Shown here piece by piece: positions 44,618 to 53,284 of a stretch of 64,000 nucleotides of DNA. The stretch comes from Bacteroidota bacterium (lineage in GTDB: Bacteria; Bacteroidota; Bacteroidia; Flavobacteriales; Weeksellaceae). The notes beneath the pieces were generated by a model, which was not told the origin of the DNA, ran no database searches, and worked only from the letters and a program-made list of their open reading frames with translations. The first letter of the stretch is position 1; every line of letters begins with the position of its first letter. The translations under genes were made by a program, and so were the position numbers. The stretch lies in assembly GCA_023461035.1 (NCBI GenBank), contig JAEWOD010000005.1, forward strand, positions 19,811-83,810, written 5' to 3'.

Positions 44618-44645
44618 AACCTTAAACTTTACACTTTAAACTTTG
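44618..44645. repeat. Heptamer repeat AACTTTA type, four units
   Basis: AACCTTA, AACTTTA, CACTTTA, AACTTTG in phase, just after the GATGGAT array. The same unit recurs at 44728-44748. Confidence 0.6.
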
Positions 44646-44727
44646 ACACCGTAGTACATAATCAAAAGACAATTTTGTCAGAATTTTTGTTTACTATACT
44701 CTGTTTCGCTACAAAAATCTGCACCAA

Positions 44728-44748
44728 AACTTTAAACTTTCTACTTTA
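44728..44748. repeat. Heptamer repeat AACTTTA type, three units
   Basis: AACTTTA, AACTTTC, TACTTTA in phase. The rest of the 44646-44837 gap holds AT-rich sequence with no gene or clear hairpin that I can see. Confidence 0.5.
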
Positions 44749-44837
44749 AAATGTTAATGATTTTTAAACGATAGAAAATTCGTTTGAGTTGGCATATCAA
44801 TTGGTTTGGAAAAATTATAATTCTAAACTTCTTGATT

Positions 44838-45470
44838 ATGAAAACAAATTTACTTTTTTATGTTGCCCTTTTTTTATTGCCATTGAGCGTTTTTGGGCAT
44901 TATGGTGATGCCAGCTTGCAAATTGATTTTAACAATCGAAGCCAATATTTGATTCAAATTGGAAACGAAGAATTTATGACGCATGGTGGTTCGTTTACCG
45001 TTGATAATCTGAACAGCGGATTTTATCCTGTCCATATTTACCAAATAAATGGTCGCCAGCACAGACTTTTGTATACCGGTGGAATCAATCTGGCAGCGGC
45101 TTCTATCACTTATTCAAGATTTTTGCGTGGAAATCTGATGGTTACGGAGGTGATTCCTTTTTATCATGATAACTATGCCGTGATGAATGATATGGAATTC
45201 AGCCGCTTTCTGCACAGAGTAGCCGATGAAAATTTTGATTCTTCCCGATTGGATCTGATGAAAATGCAGATACAATACCAGTATTTCACCTCCATGCAAG
45301 TTGCTCAAATCATGGAAGAATTTTCTTTTGATTCCAATAAATTAGAATTTGCCAAACTGGCTTTTCTTAAGACAATTGATCCGCAGAATTATTATTGCGT
45401 AAGTGAGAAATTGACTTTTAGCAGCAGTCGTAAAGAACTGAATCAGTTTATTTTAAAACTAAGTCGATAA
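44838..45470 (+). CDS. DUF4476 secreted protein
   Basis: About 210 residues from the ATG at 44838; the longer frame uses TTG. Signal peptide KTNLLFYVALFLLPLSVFG. The N-terminal part is a small beta domain (IDFNNRSQYLIQIGNEE...GFYPVHIYQI). The C-terminal part is DUF4476, with MNDMEFSRFLHRVADENFDSSRL, the QVAQIMEEFSFDSNKLEFAKLAF core and a D-x-NYY segment. Function unknown. A hairpin terminator follows. Confidence 0.85.
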   Translation: MKTNLLFYVALFLLPLSVFGHYGDASLQIDFNNRSQYLIQIGNEEFMTHGGSFTVDNLNSGFYPVHIYQINGRQHRLLYTGGINLAAASITYSRFLRGNLMVTEVIPFYHDNYAVMNDMEFSRFLHRVADENFDSSRLDLMKMQIQYQYFTSMQVAQIMEEFSFDSNKLEFAKLAFLKTIDPQNYYCVSEKLTFSSSRKELNQFILKLSR

Positions 45471-45474
45471 TTTC

Positions 45475-45499
45475 AAAACCTCAGAAATGAGGTTTTTTT
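45475..45499 (+). terminator. Terminator of the DUF4476 gene
   Basis: Stem AAAACCTCA / TGAGGTTTT with a GAAA loop, then TTT, directly after the stop at 45470. Confidence 0.85.
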
Positions 45500-45534
45500 A
45501 TATTTCCATAAAATAATTTGGAAAGCTTAAGTAA

Positions 45535-46698
45535 TTATTTTAATTCATTCCAATCCAATTTCAATATATTATTTTTGTGAATGAGGAGATTGCTAACTTC
45601 TCTATTTAATCCGGTTCCATAAAAATTTAAATTGATCATAGTATAATCACCATATTGACGTGTGATGGGGTCATGTGTGTAAAAATCATTATGAATAAAG
45701 GGATAAACAATCTGAATATTATTTCCTTGTATTTTTCCAACAAAAAATAAACTTTTTACATAGCCCAGATATAAATCTTCATTTTTATAGTTGAATTTTG
45801 AGAAGAATTGAAGGTCAAAAAAATCAAATTTCTTTATGATATGATTGGAATTGTCTGTGGAAGTTTCACCATTTGTTCTAAATCCTATAGAATCCATTTC
45901 AATCTCAGAAAGCTTTCGTGGATTGGAAATTATTTCCATATTAGTACTTCCCATCATATGACCTAGTTGAGATAATACGTGATAACCTTGCTCGGTCTTC
46001 CAAACTGTATTGCTACAAGTTGCTTCTGTAAAATAAATTTTTTCGGTTTCAATTTCATAGAAATAAATAGTTCCTCCAAATTCACCATTACAATTACCAT
46101 ATATTATAAATTGGGAATCATCATAAAGGATAGGTGTGTTTTTAAAAGGATACTTTTTCTTGGTTTGAATCCATTTGGAATCTTCCCAAACATAAAATTT
46201 GTTTCCTTTTTGGGCAGTCAAATTACCATCAATAATCCAATGATAATCAAACCTTTCTGTATTGATGTGATTCTCAAAATCTAAATTTCTTTCAAAATTG
46301 ATCAGGTTAAAACAAGCAAATTTCCCATTTTCAAACAAAGAAATCAAATGATTAAAATATATAACTGAATAGGATTCTGGGTAGTTTTTTACATTTTCTC
46401 TTTTATCGTCCGCATTTTCATATTTAATATCGAAATATGGATTTTCAATTGTTTTCTGTTCAAAATTAAAATGGATTAAATTATCACTAATTGATAAAAG
46501 AAAATTACCATCATCAAAATCGGTATGATAAAGAGAGTCTCTTGAAACATTACCTTTTGAAAAATCTTTATTATCGAAATAATTAACTAATTCTCTTTCT
46601 ACAAGTTGTTCCGTCTCATCCTTATTTTCTTTCGATTGGGATTGACTACAGGAGGTAATAAAAAAATAAATAGGAAATAATATTAAAACATGATTCAT
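45535..46698 (-). CDS. Orphan lipoprotein of unknown function
   Basis: 387 residues. The lipobox FFITSC gives a lipidated Cys17, followed by a Ser/Lys/Glu-rich linker. The rest is strand-rich with many aromatics and repeated short hydrophobic-aromatic runs (FACFNL, YHWIIDGNL, KFYVWED, FIIYGNCNGEFGGTIYFYEI), somewhat like a degenerate beta-propeller, but I cannot assign a family. Asn/Ile/Phe-rich composition and more AT-rich codons than its neighbours hint at a recent acquisition or a fast-evolving gene. Confidence 0.7.
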   Translation of the reverse strand: MNHVLILFPIYFFITSCSQSQSKENKDETEQLVERELVNYFDNKDFSKGNVSRDSLYHTDFDDGNFLLSISDNLIHFNFEQKTIENPYFDIKYENADDKRENVKNYPESYSVIYFNHLISLFENGKFACFNLINFERNLDFENHINTERFDYHWIIDGNLTAQKGNKFYVWEDSKWIQTKKKYPFKNTPILYDDSQFIIYGNCNGEFGGTIYFYEIETEKIYFTEATCSNTVWKTEQGYHVLSQLGHMMGSTNMEIISNPRKLSEIEMDSIGFRTNGETSTDNSNHIIKKFDFFDLQFFSKFNYKNEDLYLGYVKSLFFVGKIQGNNIQIVYPFIHNDFYTHDPITRQYGDYTMINLNFYGTGLNREVSNLLIHKNNILKLDWNELK

Positions 46699-46721
46699 GT
46701 CATTTACTAATTGTATTCCCT

Positions 46722-46729
46722 CAAAAATA
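46722..46729 (-). promoter_or_regulatory. -7 box TATTTTTG ahead of the orphan lipoprotein
   Basis: Exact TAnnTTTG on the minus strand, 23 bases before the ATG at 46698. No -33 TTG. Confidence 0.4.
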
Positions 46730-46759
46730 GTTATTTAAGTAATTCTTTTAATTAGAAAT

Positions 46760-49417
46760 TTAAAACTTATACCTCAACTGCACGATGAAATAGCGTCCGA
46801 GAACTTCCTTCGTATTGACGATGGTTTGGTTGTTGGTTACATCGAAACTGGTATTGACGATGGTTTCATTGCCCAATAAATTTCCGGCAAGCAAAGTCAA
46901 ATAAGTACTTTTGGCCAAATGATAGCGAAGTGAAGCATTCAGTGCCTGATTTTCATTGATCAACTCGCTGTCCTGATATTGAATCCGGTACGAATAATCC
47001 GATTGGAAAAGGAATTTGTCGGAAATGGACCAGGCAAATTTCCCAAACGGACGCCAGGTTGTAAATTGGTTGTCTGTCAATGATTTAAAATCGTTTTGTA
47101 AATAATTGAGTCCCAAATCAAATTCAACTTTCTTTTTGATTTTGAATTTGTTGGTCAGGGTATAATTTTGCGTAAACGATGTATTATTAATCAAATTGGA
47201 ATTGATGGTTGTAAAATAATCGGAATGATTCAGATTCCCATTCAAAAACAAAGAGTAAATTCTGGAAAAACGTTTACTACCTCCGAAATAAACAGTCAAA
47301 GTCTGGTCGTCTTCCGGGTTATTAATCAGGGAATTAACTTGCGGAAAAGCACCTAAATCAGATGAACTCTGAATATTATCGACGCTTCGGTTATAGGTTG
47401 CTCCCGCATAAAAATTCAAAAAGCTAAAGGAATTAAAATATCCGTAACGGAGTGTTGCGGTGTGATACAAGGATTCTCTCAATCCCAGAAATCCTCTGTA
47501 AACCGAGAAATAATTCTGCACTTCATAACCGTTTGACAGGTCAGTCAGATTGGGCAATTTATATTGTTGTTCGTAACTCAAATTGAAATTATGCGTATTG
47601 TTCAAATTCAATTCTACAGAGGCGTGCGGCAGTATTTTAGTAAAATTCATTGATTGTTCGTCACCGATTACGGTTGTTTTTTCGCTGAAATTATGAACGC
47701 CTGCACCGACATCAAATTTAAATGACCCTAACTTTTTTGTGTAGGTCAAATCGGCATACAATTCCGTAAAATTAAAATCGGAATCCGTTTGGAAATGATT
47801 TTGGGTGATAAGCGAATTATTTTCATAGATTTTATTCTCCAAATCTTGCCAACTGAAGTTGGAACCGGCTTTCAACCGCAGATTGCTGGTGTTGTTCAAC
47901 AAATGATTGTAGATTCCGTAAACCTGCAAATTTTGGGTGTTTAATTCTTTGTTTTGACGCAGATTGAAGAAATTCACGCTGTCGATGACCAATGGAATCA
48001 AATCGGAATTGATTAATAAATCGGGACGGTCGTTAGATAACTGATGACGTACATACACACCTATATTATGGTCGCGACCAATCTTGCGGATATAGGAAAG
48101 ACTTTGACGCAAACTATACGAGGTTTTATCGGAAAGATTATCCCGTCCGCCTGTCGAAACTTCATTCAGATAAGTGTCGGCAAATTGTTCATTGTCATTT
48201 TCCAAATAATTGAAATTCACACGGTATTTGATTTGGGATTTGGAATCTGGGCTATAATCCAAACGCAGGCGACCGAGCGTTGACAACAAACTTTGATCGT
48301 TGAGTTGTTCATCGCGGAAGATGAGTTCCTGTCCGTTTTGGTCTTCCCCGATTCTTTCCTGAGTGGATTTAAACCGTAAATTATTATTGTTAAACAACAC
48401 AAAACCATTGGTATAAATCTTCTTGTTGGGCTCATATCCGAAATGTAAAGCACTTAAAAACGCATCCATTTCAGCGGCATCCTGAGCCGTTCCGAGTGAA
48501 ATCCTGTTCGGTTCTTCCCGCATGGAAAAACTACTTCCTTCTTCCATGAGTTCAGACATTCCGCCCAGAAAAGCAAAATAATCTTCGTATGTAAAAACTT
48601 CTTTCCCGTAGGTATTATAATCGGTGATAAATGTTCCGTCTGTTTTCGGGCTGAAATAAAAGAGTTTGGACTGGACATCGGCGTGTTCATGCGCATCACC
48701 ACCGAGTGTTGCATTTCCAAAAATCAGACTTTTTTTGTCTTCTTTGAGTTCTATGTTGAGCATGGCCTCTTCGTCGTCTGAAAGCGAATTAGCAAAAGGA
48801 TTGGCTTTGAATTTTTTGTTTAACTGGATTTTATCAATGGCATCTGCCGGAAGGTTTTTGGTGAGCAACTTCGTATTGCCTCCCAGAACTTCACGGTCAC
48901 CGACTTTGATGGTTGTGATTTCTTTTCCTTCATAATACACTTTTCCGTTTTCTACTTGCAATCCGGGCAATTTTTTTAATAAATCTTCCAGATTTTCATC
49001 GGCTGCCGTTCGGAAAGAATCGGCATTGTATTCGATGGTGTCACCTTTTATGGTAATCGGTTGTTTGGCACGAATTACAGCTTCCTGTAAAGAAATCGGA
49101 GCTCTTTTCATCTTAAAGATTACAGACTTGGATTTGTCCATCGAAATGTTTTGCGCATAGGACTCAAAATCTATGTGTTCTGCTTCTACATCATAACTTT
49201 CCCCACAAGGTAACTCCAGTACAAATGCACCTTCAGTATCGGTAAAGGTAAAAGCAACGCCTTCATTTTTGGAATTAAAAGCCGAAACCGAAGCATCAAA
49301 AACCGGTAAACCGATGCTGTCGCGGATTTCGCCGCGAAGTTTACAGGTTTCTTGTGCGAATGAAATAATAGAACTTAGAGAATAGAAAATAGAAAATAGA
49401 AAAAACAGTTTTCTCAT
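46760..49417 (-). CDS. TonB-dependent-receptor-like outer-membrane beta-barrel protein
   Basis: 885 residues. Signal peptide RKLFFLFSIFYSLSSIISFAQ, partly encoded by a 3-copy heptamer repeat. A CarboxypepD_reg domain follows (CKLRGEIRDSIGLPVFDASV...DTEGAFVLEL). Then comes a plug-like domain (IEYNADSFRTAADENLEDLLKKLPGLQVENGKVYYEGKEI, TTIKVGDREVLGG) of the outer-membrane beta-barrel family type, where the TonB box is not obvious. The long barrel ends in YFIVQLRYKF. Ligand unknown. Minus-strand neighbour of the orphan lipoprotein, which begins 62 bases downstream. Confidence 0.85.
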   Translation of the reverse strand: MRKLFFLFSIFYSLSSIISFAQETCKLRGEIRDSIGLPVFDASVSAFNSKNEGVAFTFTDTEGAFVLELPCGESYDVEAEHIDFESYAQNISMDKSKSVIFKMKRAPISLQEAVIRAKQPITIKGDTIEYNADSFRTAADENLEDLLKKLPGLQVENGKVYYEGKEITTIKVGDREVLGGNTKLLTKNLPADAIDKIQLNKKFKANPFANSLSDDEEAMLNIELKEDKKSLIFGNATLGGDAHEHADVQSKLFYFSPKTDGTFITDYNTYGKEVFTYEDYFAFLGGMSELMEEGSSFSMREEPNRISLGTAQDAAEMDAFLSALHFGYEPNKKIYTNGFVLFNNNNLRFKSTQERIGEDQNGQELIFRDEQLNDQSLLSTLGRLRLDYSPDSKSQIKYRVNFNYLENDNEQFADTYLNEVSTGGRDNLSDKTSYSLRQSLSYIRKIGRDHNIGVYVRHQLSNDRPDLLINSDLIPLVIDSVNFFNLRQNKELNTQNLQVYGIYNHLLNNTSNLRLKAGSNFSWQDLENKIYENNSLITQNHFQTDSDFNFTELYADLTYTKKLGSFKFDVGAGVHNFSEKTTVIGDEQSMNFTKILPHASVELNLNNTHNFNLSYEQQYKLPNLTDLSNGYEVQNYFSVYRGFLGLRESLYHTATLRYGYFNSFSFLNFYAGATYNRSVDNIQSSSDLGAFPQVNSLINNPEDDQTLTVYFGGSKRFSRIYSLFLNGNLNHSDYFTTINSNLINNTSFTQNYTLTNKFKIKKKVEFDLGLNYLQNDFKSLTDNQFTTWRPFGKFAWSISDKFLFQSDYSYRIQYQDSELINENQALNASLRYHLAKSTYLTLLAGNLLGNETIVNTSFDVTNNQTIVNTKEVLGRYFIVQLRYKF
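49381..49401 (-). repeat. Heptamer repeat TTCTATT x3 within the signal-peptide codons
   Basis: Three identical AATAGAA units on the plus strand (TTCTATT on the coding strand) encode the hydrophobic core FLFSIFYS of the receptor's signal peptide. Gain or loss of one unit would shift the frame. Confidence 0.75.
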
Positions 49418-49541
49418 TTAAGATGATTTTAAATGATTAGTAAAGGAAAAGAGAGAATTGTTACAGAGAAATTAAATTCTGAAATTAATCTTTGTTCACG
49501 CCATCGCTGTGCATTTCCTTAAAGTTTTTCGCTTTAATAAC

Positions 49542-49580
49542 AAAAAACCTCACAAGTTTTTCTAACTCGTGAGGTTTTCA
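49542..49580 (-). terminator. Terminator of cphA
   Basis: 15-base arms AAAACCTCACAAGTT (49544-49558) and AACTCGTGAGGTTTT (49564-49578). The only non-Watson-Crick pair is A-C on the plus strand but G-U on the minus-strand transcript, supporting minus-strand use. Lies 32 bases beyond the cphA stop. Confidence 0.82.
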
Positions 49581-49609
49581 AAATAAAAACCATTAATGAA
49601 AAATTATTG

Positions 49610-52237
49610 TCAATTTGAGAGTATACTCTCGTTTTCCTTGTCTAAATAACTCTGGACAATTTCTATTGCATTGGTCACAACATCACTCAGTGCGGTGATG
49701 AAAGTTCCATCTTTCGCGTTATTGATAGCGTGTTTGATGGCTTCGATTTCTTTCGGAATGATTTCGTAGGTGATGTCTTTATTGGACTCCTGAATTCCTT
49801 CCAGAATCAAACCGATGATTTCCTCTTCCGTCCGTCCGCGCAAGTGTTTTTCCTGTCTTATGATGATGTGGTCAAACATACGTCCGGCAATTTTTCCACA
49901 CTCTTTGATGTCCTCATCACGACGGTCACCCACACCGGCAATGATCCCGATTTTATGTGGCGAATCGATATTGGCAAGAAAATCTTCAATCGCCAGATAT
50001 CCTTTTGGATTATGCGCAAAGTCGATCATCACTTGGAAATTCTTGAAATTGAATATGTTGAGTCGTCCCGGCGTTTGAGCGGCACTTGGGATAAAGGTTT
50101 GCAAAGACAAACTCAAATCTTCCGAATGGAAGCCCGATAAATACCCGGCTAAAGTCGCCGCCAAAGCATTGGCAATCATGAATTTTGCTTTTCCTCCGAC
50201 GGTTAGTGGAATCTGGGTTACTTTTTCAATCCGGATTTTCCAATCGCCTTTTTTAATCGTCACATAACCATTTTCAAAAACAGCCACGATGTTTCCGGCT
50301 TTGGAAAGTGCTTTTACATGCTCTTGATTTTCATCCAGACTGAAATAAGCGATGTTGCAATCCAGTTCCTTGGCGATTTTACGGCAATATTCATCATCAG
50401 CATTCAGTATCGCCCAACCGTCATTTTTGATGCTTCTGACCACCACACTTTTCACTTTCGCCAAATCATCCAGCGTATGTATATCGCTCAGTCCCAAATG
50501 ATCTTCCTGAATATTTGTTATTACACCGATATCGCAACGGCTGAAACCCAATCCGGCACGGAGAATTCCGCCGCGTGCAGTTTCAAGAACGGCAAATTCT
50601 ACCGTCGGGTCTTTTAAAATATATTCGGCACTGTATGGCCCCGTCGTATCACCTTTTTCCAACAAATGATTTTGAATGTAAATTCCGTCAGAAGTAGTAA
50701 AACCAACTCTGAATCCTTTATTTTTTACCATGTGTGCAATGAGTCGGGTAGTGGTCGTTTTTCCGTTTGTCCCTGTTACTGCAATAATGGGAATCCGGCT
50801 TGGTTTTCCCGGAGGATAAAGCATATCAATTACCGGAGAAGCAACATTTCGTGGCAAACCTTCCGAAGGAGCCAAATGCATACGGAAACCGGGAGCGGCA
50901 TTGACTTCCAGAATTACGCCGCCATTTTGTTGCAAGGGCTGTGTAAGGTTTTCGGCCATAATATCAATTCCACAAATATCCAAACCGATGATCCTTGAAA
51001 TTCGTTCGGCCAAAAATATATTTTCTGGGTGAATCATATCCGTTACATCGACAGAAGTTCCACCTGTACTTAGGTTGGCAGTGGATTTCAAATAAATGAT
51101 TTCACCTTTTTTAGGAATGGATGATTCTGTATATCCTAATTTTTCCAACAAATCAAGTGAATCCCGGTCAATGCTGATTTCGGTTAAAACATTCTCATGA
51201 CCGTAACCGCGTCTTGGGTCTTGGTTTTCAATGTCAATCAATTCTTGAATGCTATGTTCGCTATCGCCGATTACATGAGCCGGAACCCGTTGTGCAGCCG
51301 CCACCATTTTATGGTTGATGACCAGAATCCTGAAGTCATGTCCTGTGATAAATTTTTCAACTATTACGCGACGACCGTATTTTTGGGCATGTTCCAATCC
51401 GGATTTAGCTTCTTCCATGGTTTTAACATTGATGGAAGCACCTTTCCCATGATTCCCGCCCAAAGGTTTGATGACAATCGGAAATCCTATTTTGTCAATT
51501 GTATTTTCCAAATCCTCTTCGTCCACGCAAATAGATCCTCTGGCTACGGGAACAGAAGAATTCTCCAGCATTCGCTTGGTATCTTCTTTGTCACAAGCGA
51601 TGTCCACTGCTATGTTACTTGTATTGCAGGTGATGGTTGCCTGAAAACGCATTTGATTTACTCCATAACCTAATTGAACCAAAGAATTGGTACCCAAACG
51701 AATCCACGGAATATCTCTTGCGACGGCTTCTTCCACTATGCTTCCCGTACTCGGACCTAAACGCACCCGTTCACGGATTTCCCGCATCTTCTGAATATCG
51801 GCATCCAAATCATATTCTACACCCTCAATTAAGGCTTCCACAATCCGAACCGATGCTTCGGCAGCGTAAATTCCTACATTTTCTTCCAAATAACTAAAAA
51901 CAACGTTGTAAACACCGGGTTCTTTGGTAACTCGGGTTCGCCCAAATCCTGTATCCATTCCGGCAAGGGTTTGAATTTCCAATGCAATGTGTTCAATTAC
52001 ATGCCCCATCCATGTTCCTTCGTCCACCCGCATAAAAAAACCGCCTCTGACTCCTTCTGAACAGCGATGCTCGATTAGGCTTGGAATCAAGGCTTCGAGC
52101 CGCTCCCGGAAACCATCTATTTTATTGGTAGGTTTTTCTTCCAGTTCTTCCAGATCCAACCGCATTTGAATCAGTTTTTTTCTGCGTATACTCCAGATAT
52201 TGGGTCCTCTCAGGGCTTGAATTTTCAGAATTTTCAT
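49610..52237 (-). CDS. cphA: Cyanophycin synthetase
   Basis: 875 residues. Polymerises L-Asp and L-Arg into cyanophycin with ATP, without ribosomes. The CphA N-terminal domain starts MKILKIQALRGPNIWS and contains RCSEGVRGGFFMRVDEGTWMGHVIEHIALE. An ATP-grasp domain at about 220-480 carries IKPLGGNHGKGASI and ILEVNAAPGFRMH; it adds Asp. A Mur-ligase-like domain with the P-loop TGTNGKTTTTRL begins near 490; it adds Arg. NIQEDHLG and GVGDRRDEDI follow. Length matches cyanobacterial CphA1 (about 870). Divergent from cphB; promoters lie in the 162-base gap. Confidence 0.95.
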   Translation of the reverse strand: MKILKIQALRGPNIWSIRRKKLIQMRLDLEELEEKPTNKIDGFRERLEALIPSLIEHRCSEGVRGGFFMRVDEGTWMGHVIEHIALEIQTLAGMDTGFGRTRVTKEPGVYNVVFSYLEENVGIYAAEASVRIVEALIEGVEYDLDADIQKMREIRERVRLGPSTGSIVEEAVARDIPWIRLGTNSLVQLGYGVNQMRFQATITCNTSNIAVDIACDKEDTKRMLENSSVPVARGSICVDEEDLENTIDKIGFPIVIKPLGGNHGKGASINVKTMEEAKSGLEHAQKYGRRVIVEKFITGHDFRILVINHKMVAAAQRVPAHVIGDSEHSIQELIDIENQDPRRGYGHENVLTEISIDRDSLDLLEKLGYTESSIPKKGEIIYLKSTANLSTGGTSVDVTDMIHPENIFLAERISRIIGLDICGIDIMAENLTQPLQQNGGVILEVNAAPGFRMHLAPSEGLPRNVASPVIDMLYPPGKPSRIPIIAVTGTNGKTTTTRLIAHMVKNKGFRVGFTTSDGIYIQNHLLEKGDTTGPYSAEYILKDPTVEFAVLETARGGILRAGLGFSRCDIGVITNIQEDHLGLSDIHTLDDLAKVKSVVVRSIKNDGWAILNADDEYCRKIAKELDCNIAYFSLDENQEHVKALSKAGNIVAVFENGYVTIKKGDWKIRIEKVTQIPLTVGGKAKFMIANALAATLAGYLSGFHSEDLSLSLQTFIPSAAQTPGRLNIFNFKNFQVMIDFAHNPKGYLAIEDFLANIDSPHKIGIIAGVGDRRDEDIKECGKIAGRMFDHIIIRQEKHLRGRTEEEIIGLILEGIQESNKDITYEIIPKEIEAIKHAINNAKDGTFITALSDVVTNAIEIVQSYLDKENESILSN

Positions 52238-52387
52238 AAAAATAAAGTTATTTAAGTTGTCCTTTCATTAATGTGTTCTGTTAAAATTAATTCTTTTTTT
52301 GAATAATTCCCTCTTTCCTGTAAAAATCTTGAAAAATTGTTATTATTTCATTTCGGGAGAACGTACATTCATATTTAAAAATAGTTT

Positions 52388-52395
52388 TAGATTTG
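52388..52395 (+). promoter_or_regulatory. -7 box TAGATTTG ahead of cphB
   Basis: Exact TAnnTTTG ending four bases before the ATG at 52400, as for ypdA and murI. No TTG at -33 spacing. On the opposite strand, TAACTTTA near 52252 is a weak cphA candidate. Confidence 0.42.
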
Positions 52396-52399
52396 TCAA

Positions 52400-53284
52400 A
52401 TGGATATTAAAGGTAAACTTATCATCATCGGGGGGGCTGTTGACAAAGGGAGTTTCACGGAAGTAAGTTTCGATGAAAACGTTGCCAATAATCTCAATTT
52501 CTTTGAAAAAGGAATCCTGAAAAGAATTATAAATGAATCAAAACACAAAGAGGATTCACGTATAGAAGTCATTACGACAGCTTCCTCCATTCCTCTAGAA
52601 GTCGGCGCGGAATATATAAAAGCATTCAACTATCTGGGAGCGACAAACGTAGATGTTTTGCACATCCAGAAAAGGGAAGAGGCCGTACAGGAAGAAGTAC
52701 TGAAAAGGATTGAAGCCGCAGATGTCGTAATGTTTACAGGGGGCGACCAGCTTCGTTTGACTTCTATTTTGGGCGGAACGAGGTTTCATAAAATATTGTT
52801 GGAAAAATATCAAAACGAAGAATTCATCTACGCCGGAACTTCTGCCGGTGCGGCGGCGGCTTCACAAAGTATGATTTATCAGGGAGCCAGCAAAGAAGCG
52901 CTATTAAAAGGAGAAATCAAAATCACCAGTGGTCTTGGATTTATCGATGATGTAATCGTAGATACTCACTTTGTTCAACGTGGAAGAATCGGTCGTTTGT
53001 TTCAGGCTGTGGTAACCAATCCTATGGTTTTGGGGATAGGTTTGGGAGAGGATACCGGACTTTTGATTAAAGAAGGAACTAAAATGGAAGCAGTGGGATC
53101 AGGATTGGTGATTTTGGTGGACGGTACCCAAATTAAAAATACAAATTTGACCGATGTATCGCTTGGAGAACCGGTTTCCATCAGTAACTTGATTGTTCAT
53201 GTGATGAGCCAGAACGATAAATACGATTTATCAACAGGAGAATTAATCATTCATGGCGAATCGGTAAAAGAAATTTTGGATTAA
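52400..53284 (+). CDS. cphB: Cyanophycinase
   Basis: 294 residues. Serine exopeptidase (family S51) that cuts cyanophycin into beta-Asp-Arg dipeptides. The nucleophile is Ser148 in YAGTSAGAAA. IIIGGAVDKG, the VMFTGGDQLRLTS oxyanion-region motif and the DTHFVQRGRIGRL segment are diagnostic. No signal peptide, so it is intracellular and matched to CphA rather than to scavenging external polymer. The stop overlaps the iaaA start by one base (TAATG). Confidence 0.95.
   Translation: MDIKGKLIIIGGAVDKGSFTEVSFDENVANNLNFFEKGILKRIINESKHKEDSRIEVITTASSIPLEVGAEYIKAFNYLGATNVDVLHIQKREEAVQEEVLKRIEAADVVMFTGGDQLRLTSILGGTRFHKILLEKYQNEEFIYAGTSAGAAAASQSMIYQGASKEALLKGEIKITSGLGFIDDVIVDTHFVQRGRIGRLFQAVVTNPMVLGIGLGEDTGLLIKEGTKMEAVGSGLVILVDGTQIKNTNLTDVSLGEPVSISNLIVHVMSQNDKYDLSTGELIIHGESVKEILD

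Noticed and set aside
51197..51673. 158-residue plus-strand open frame
   Set aside because: Antisense to the conserved ATP-grasp region of cphA.
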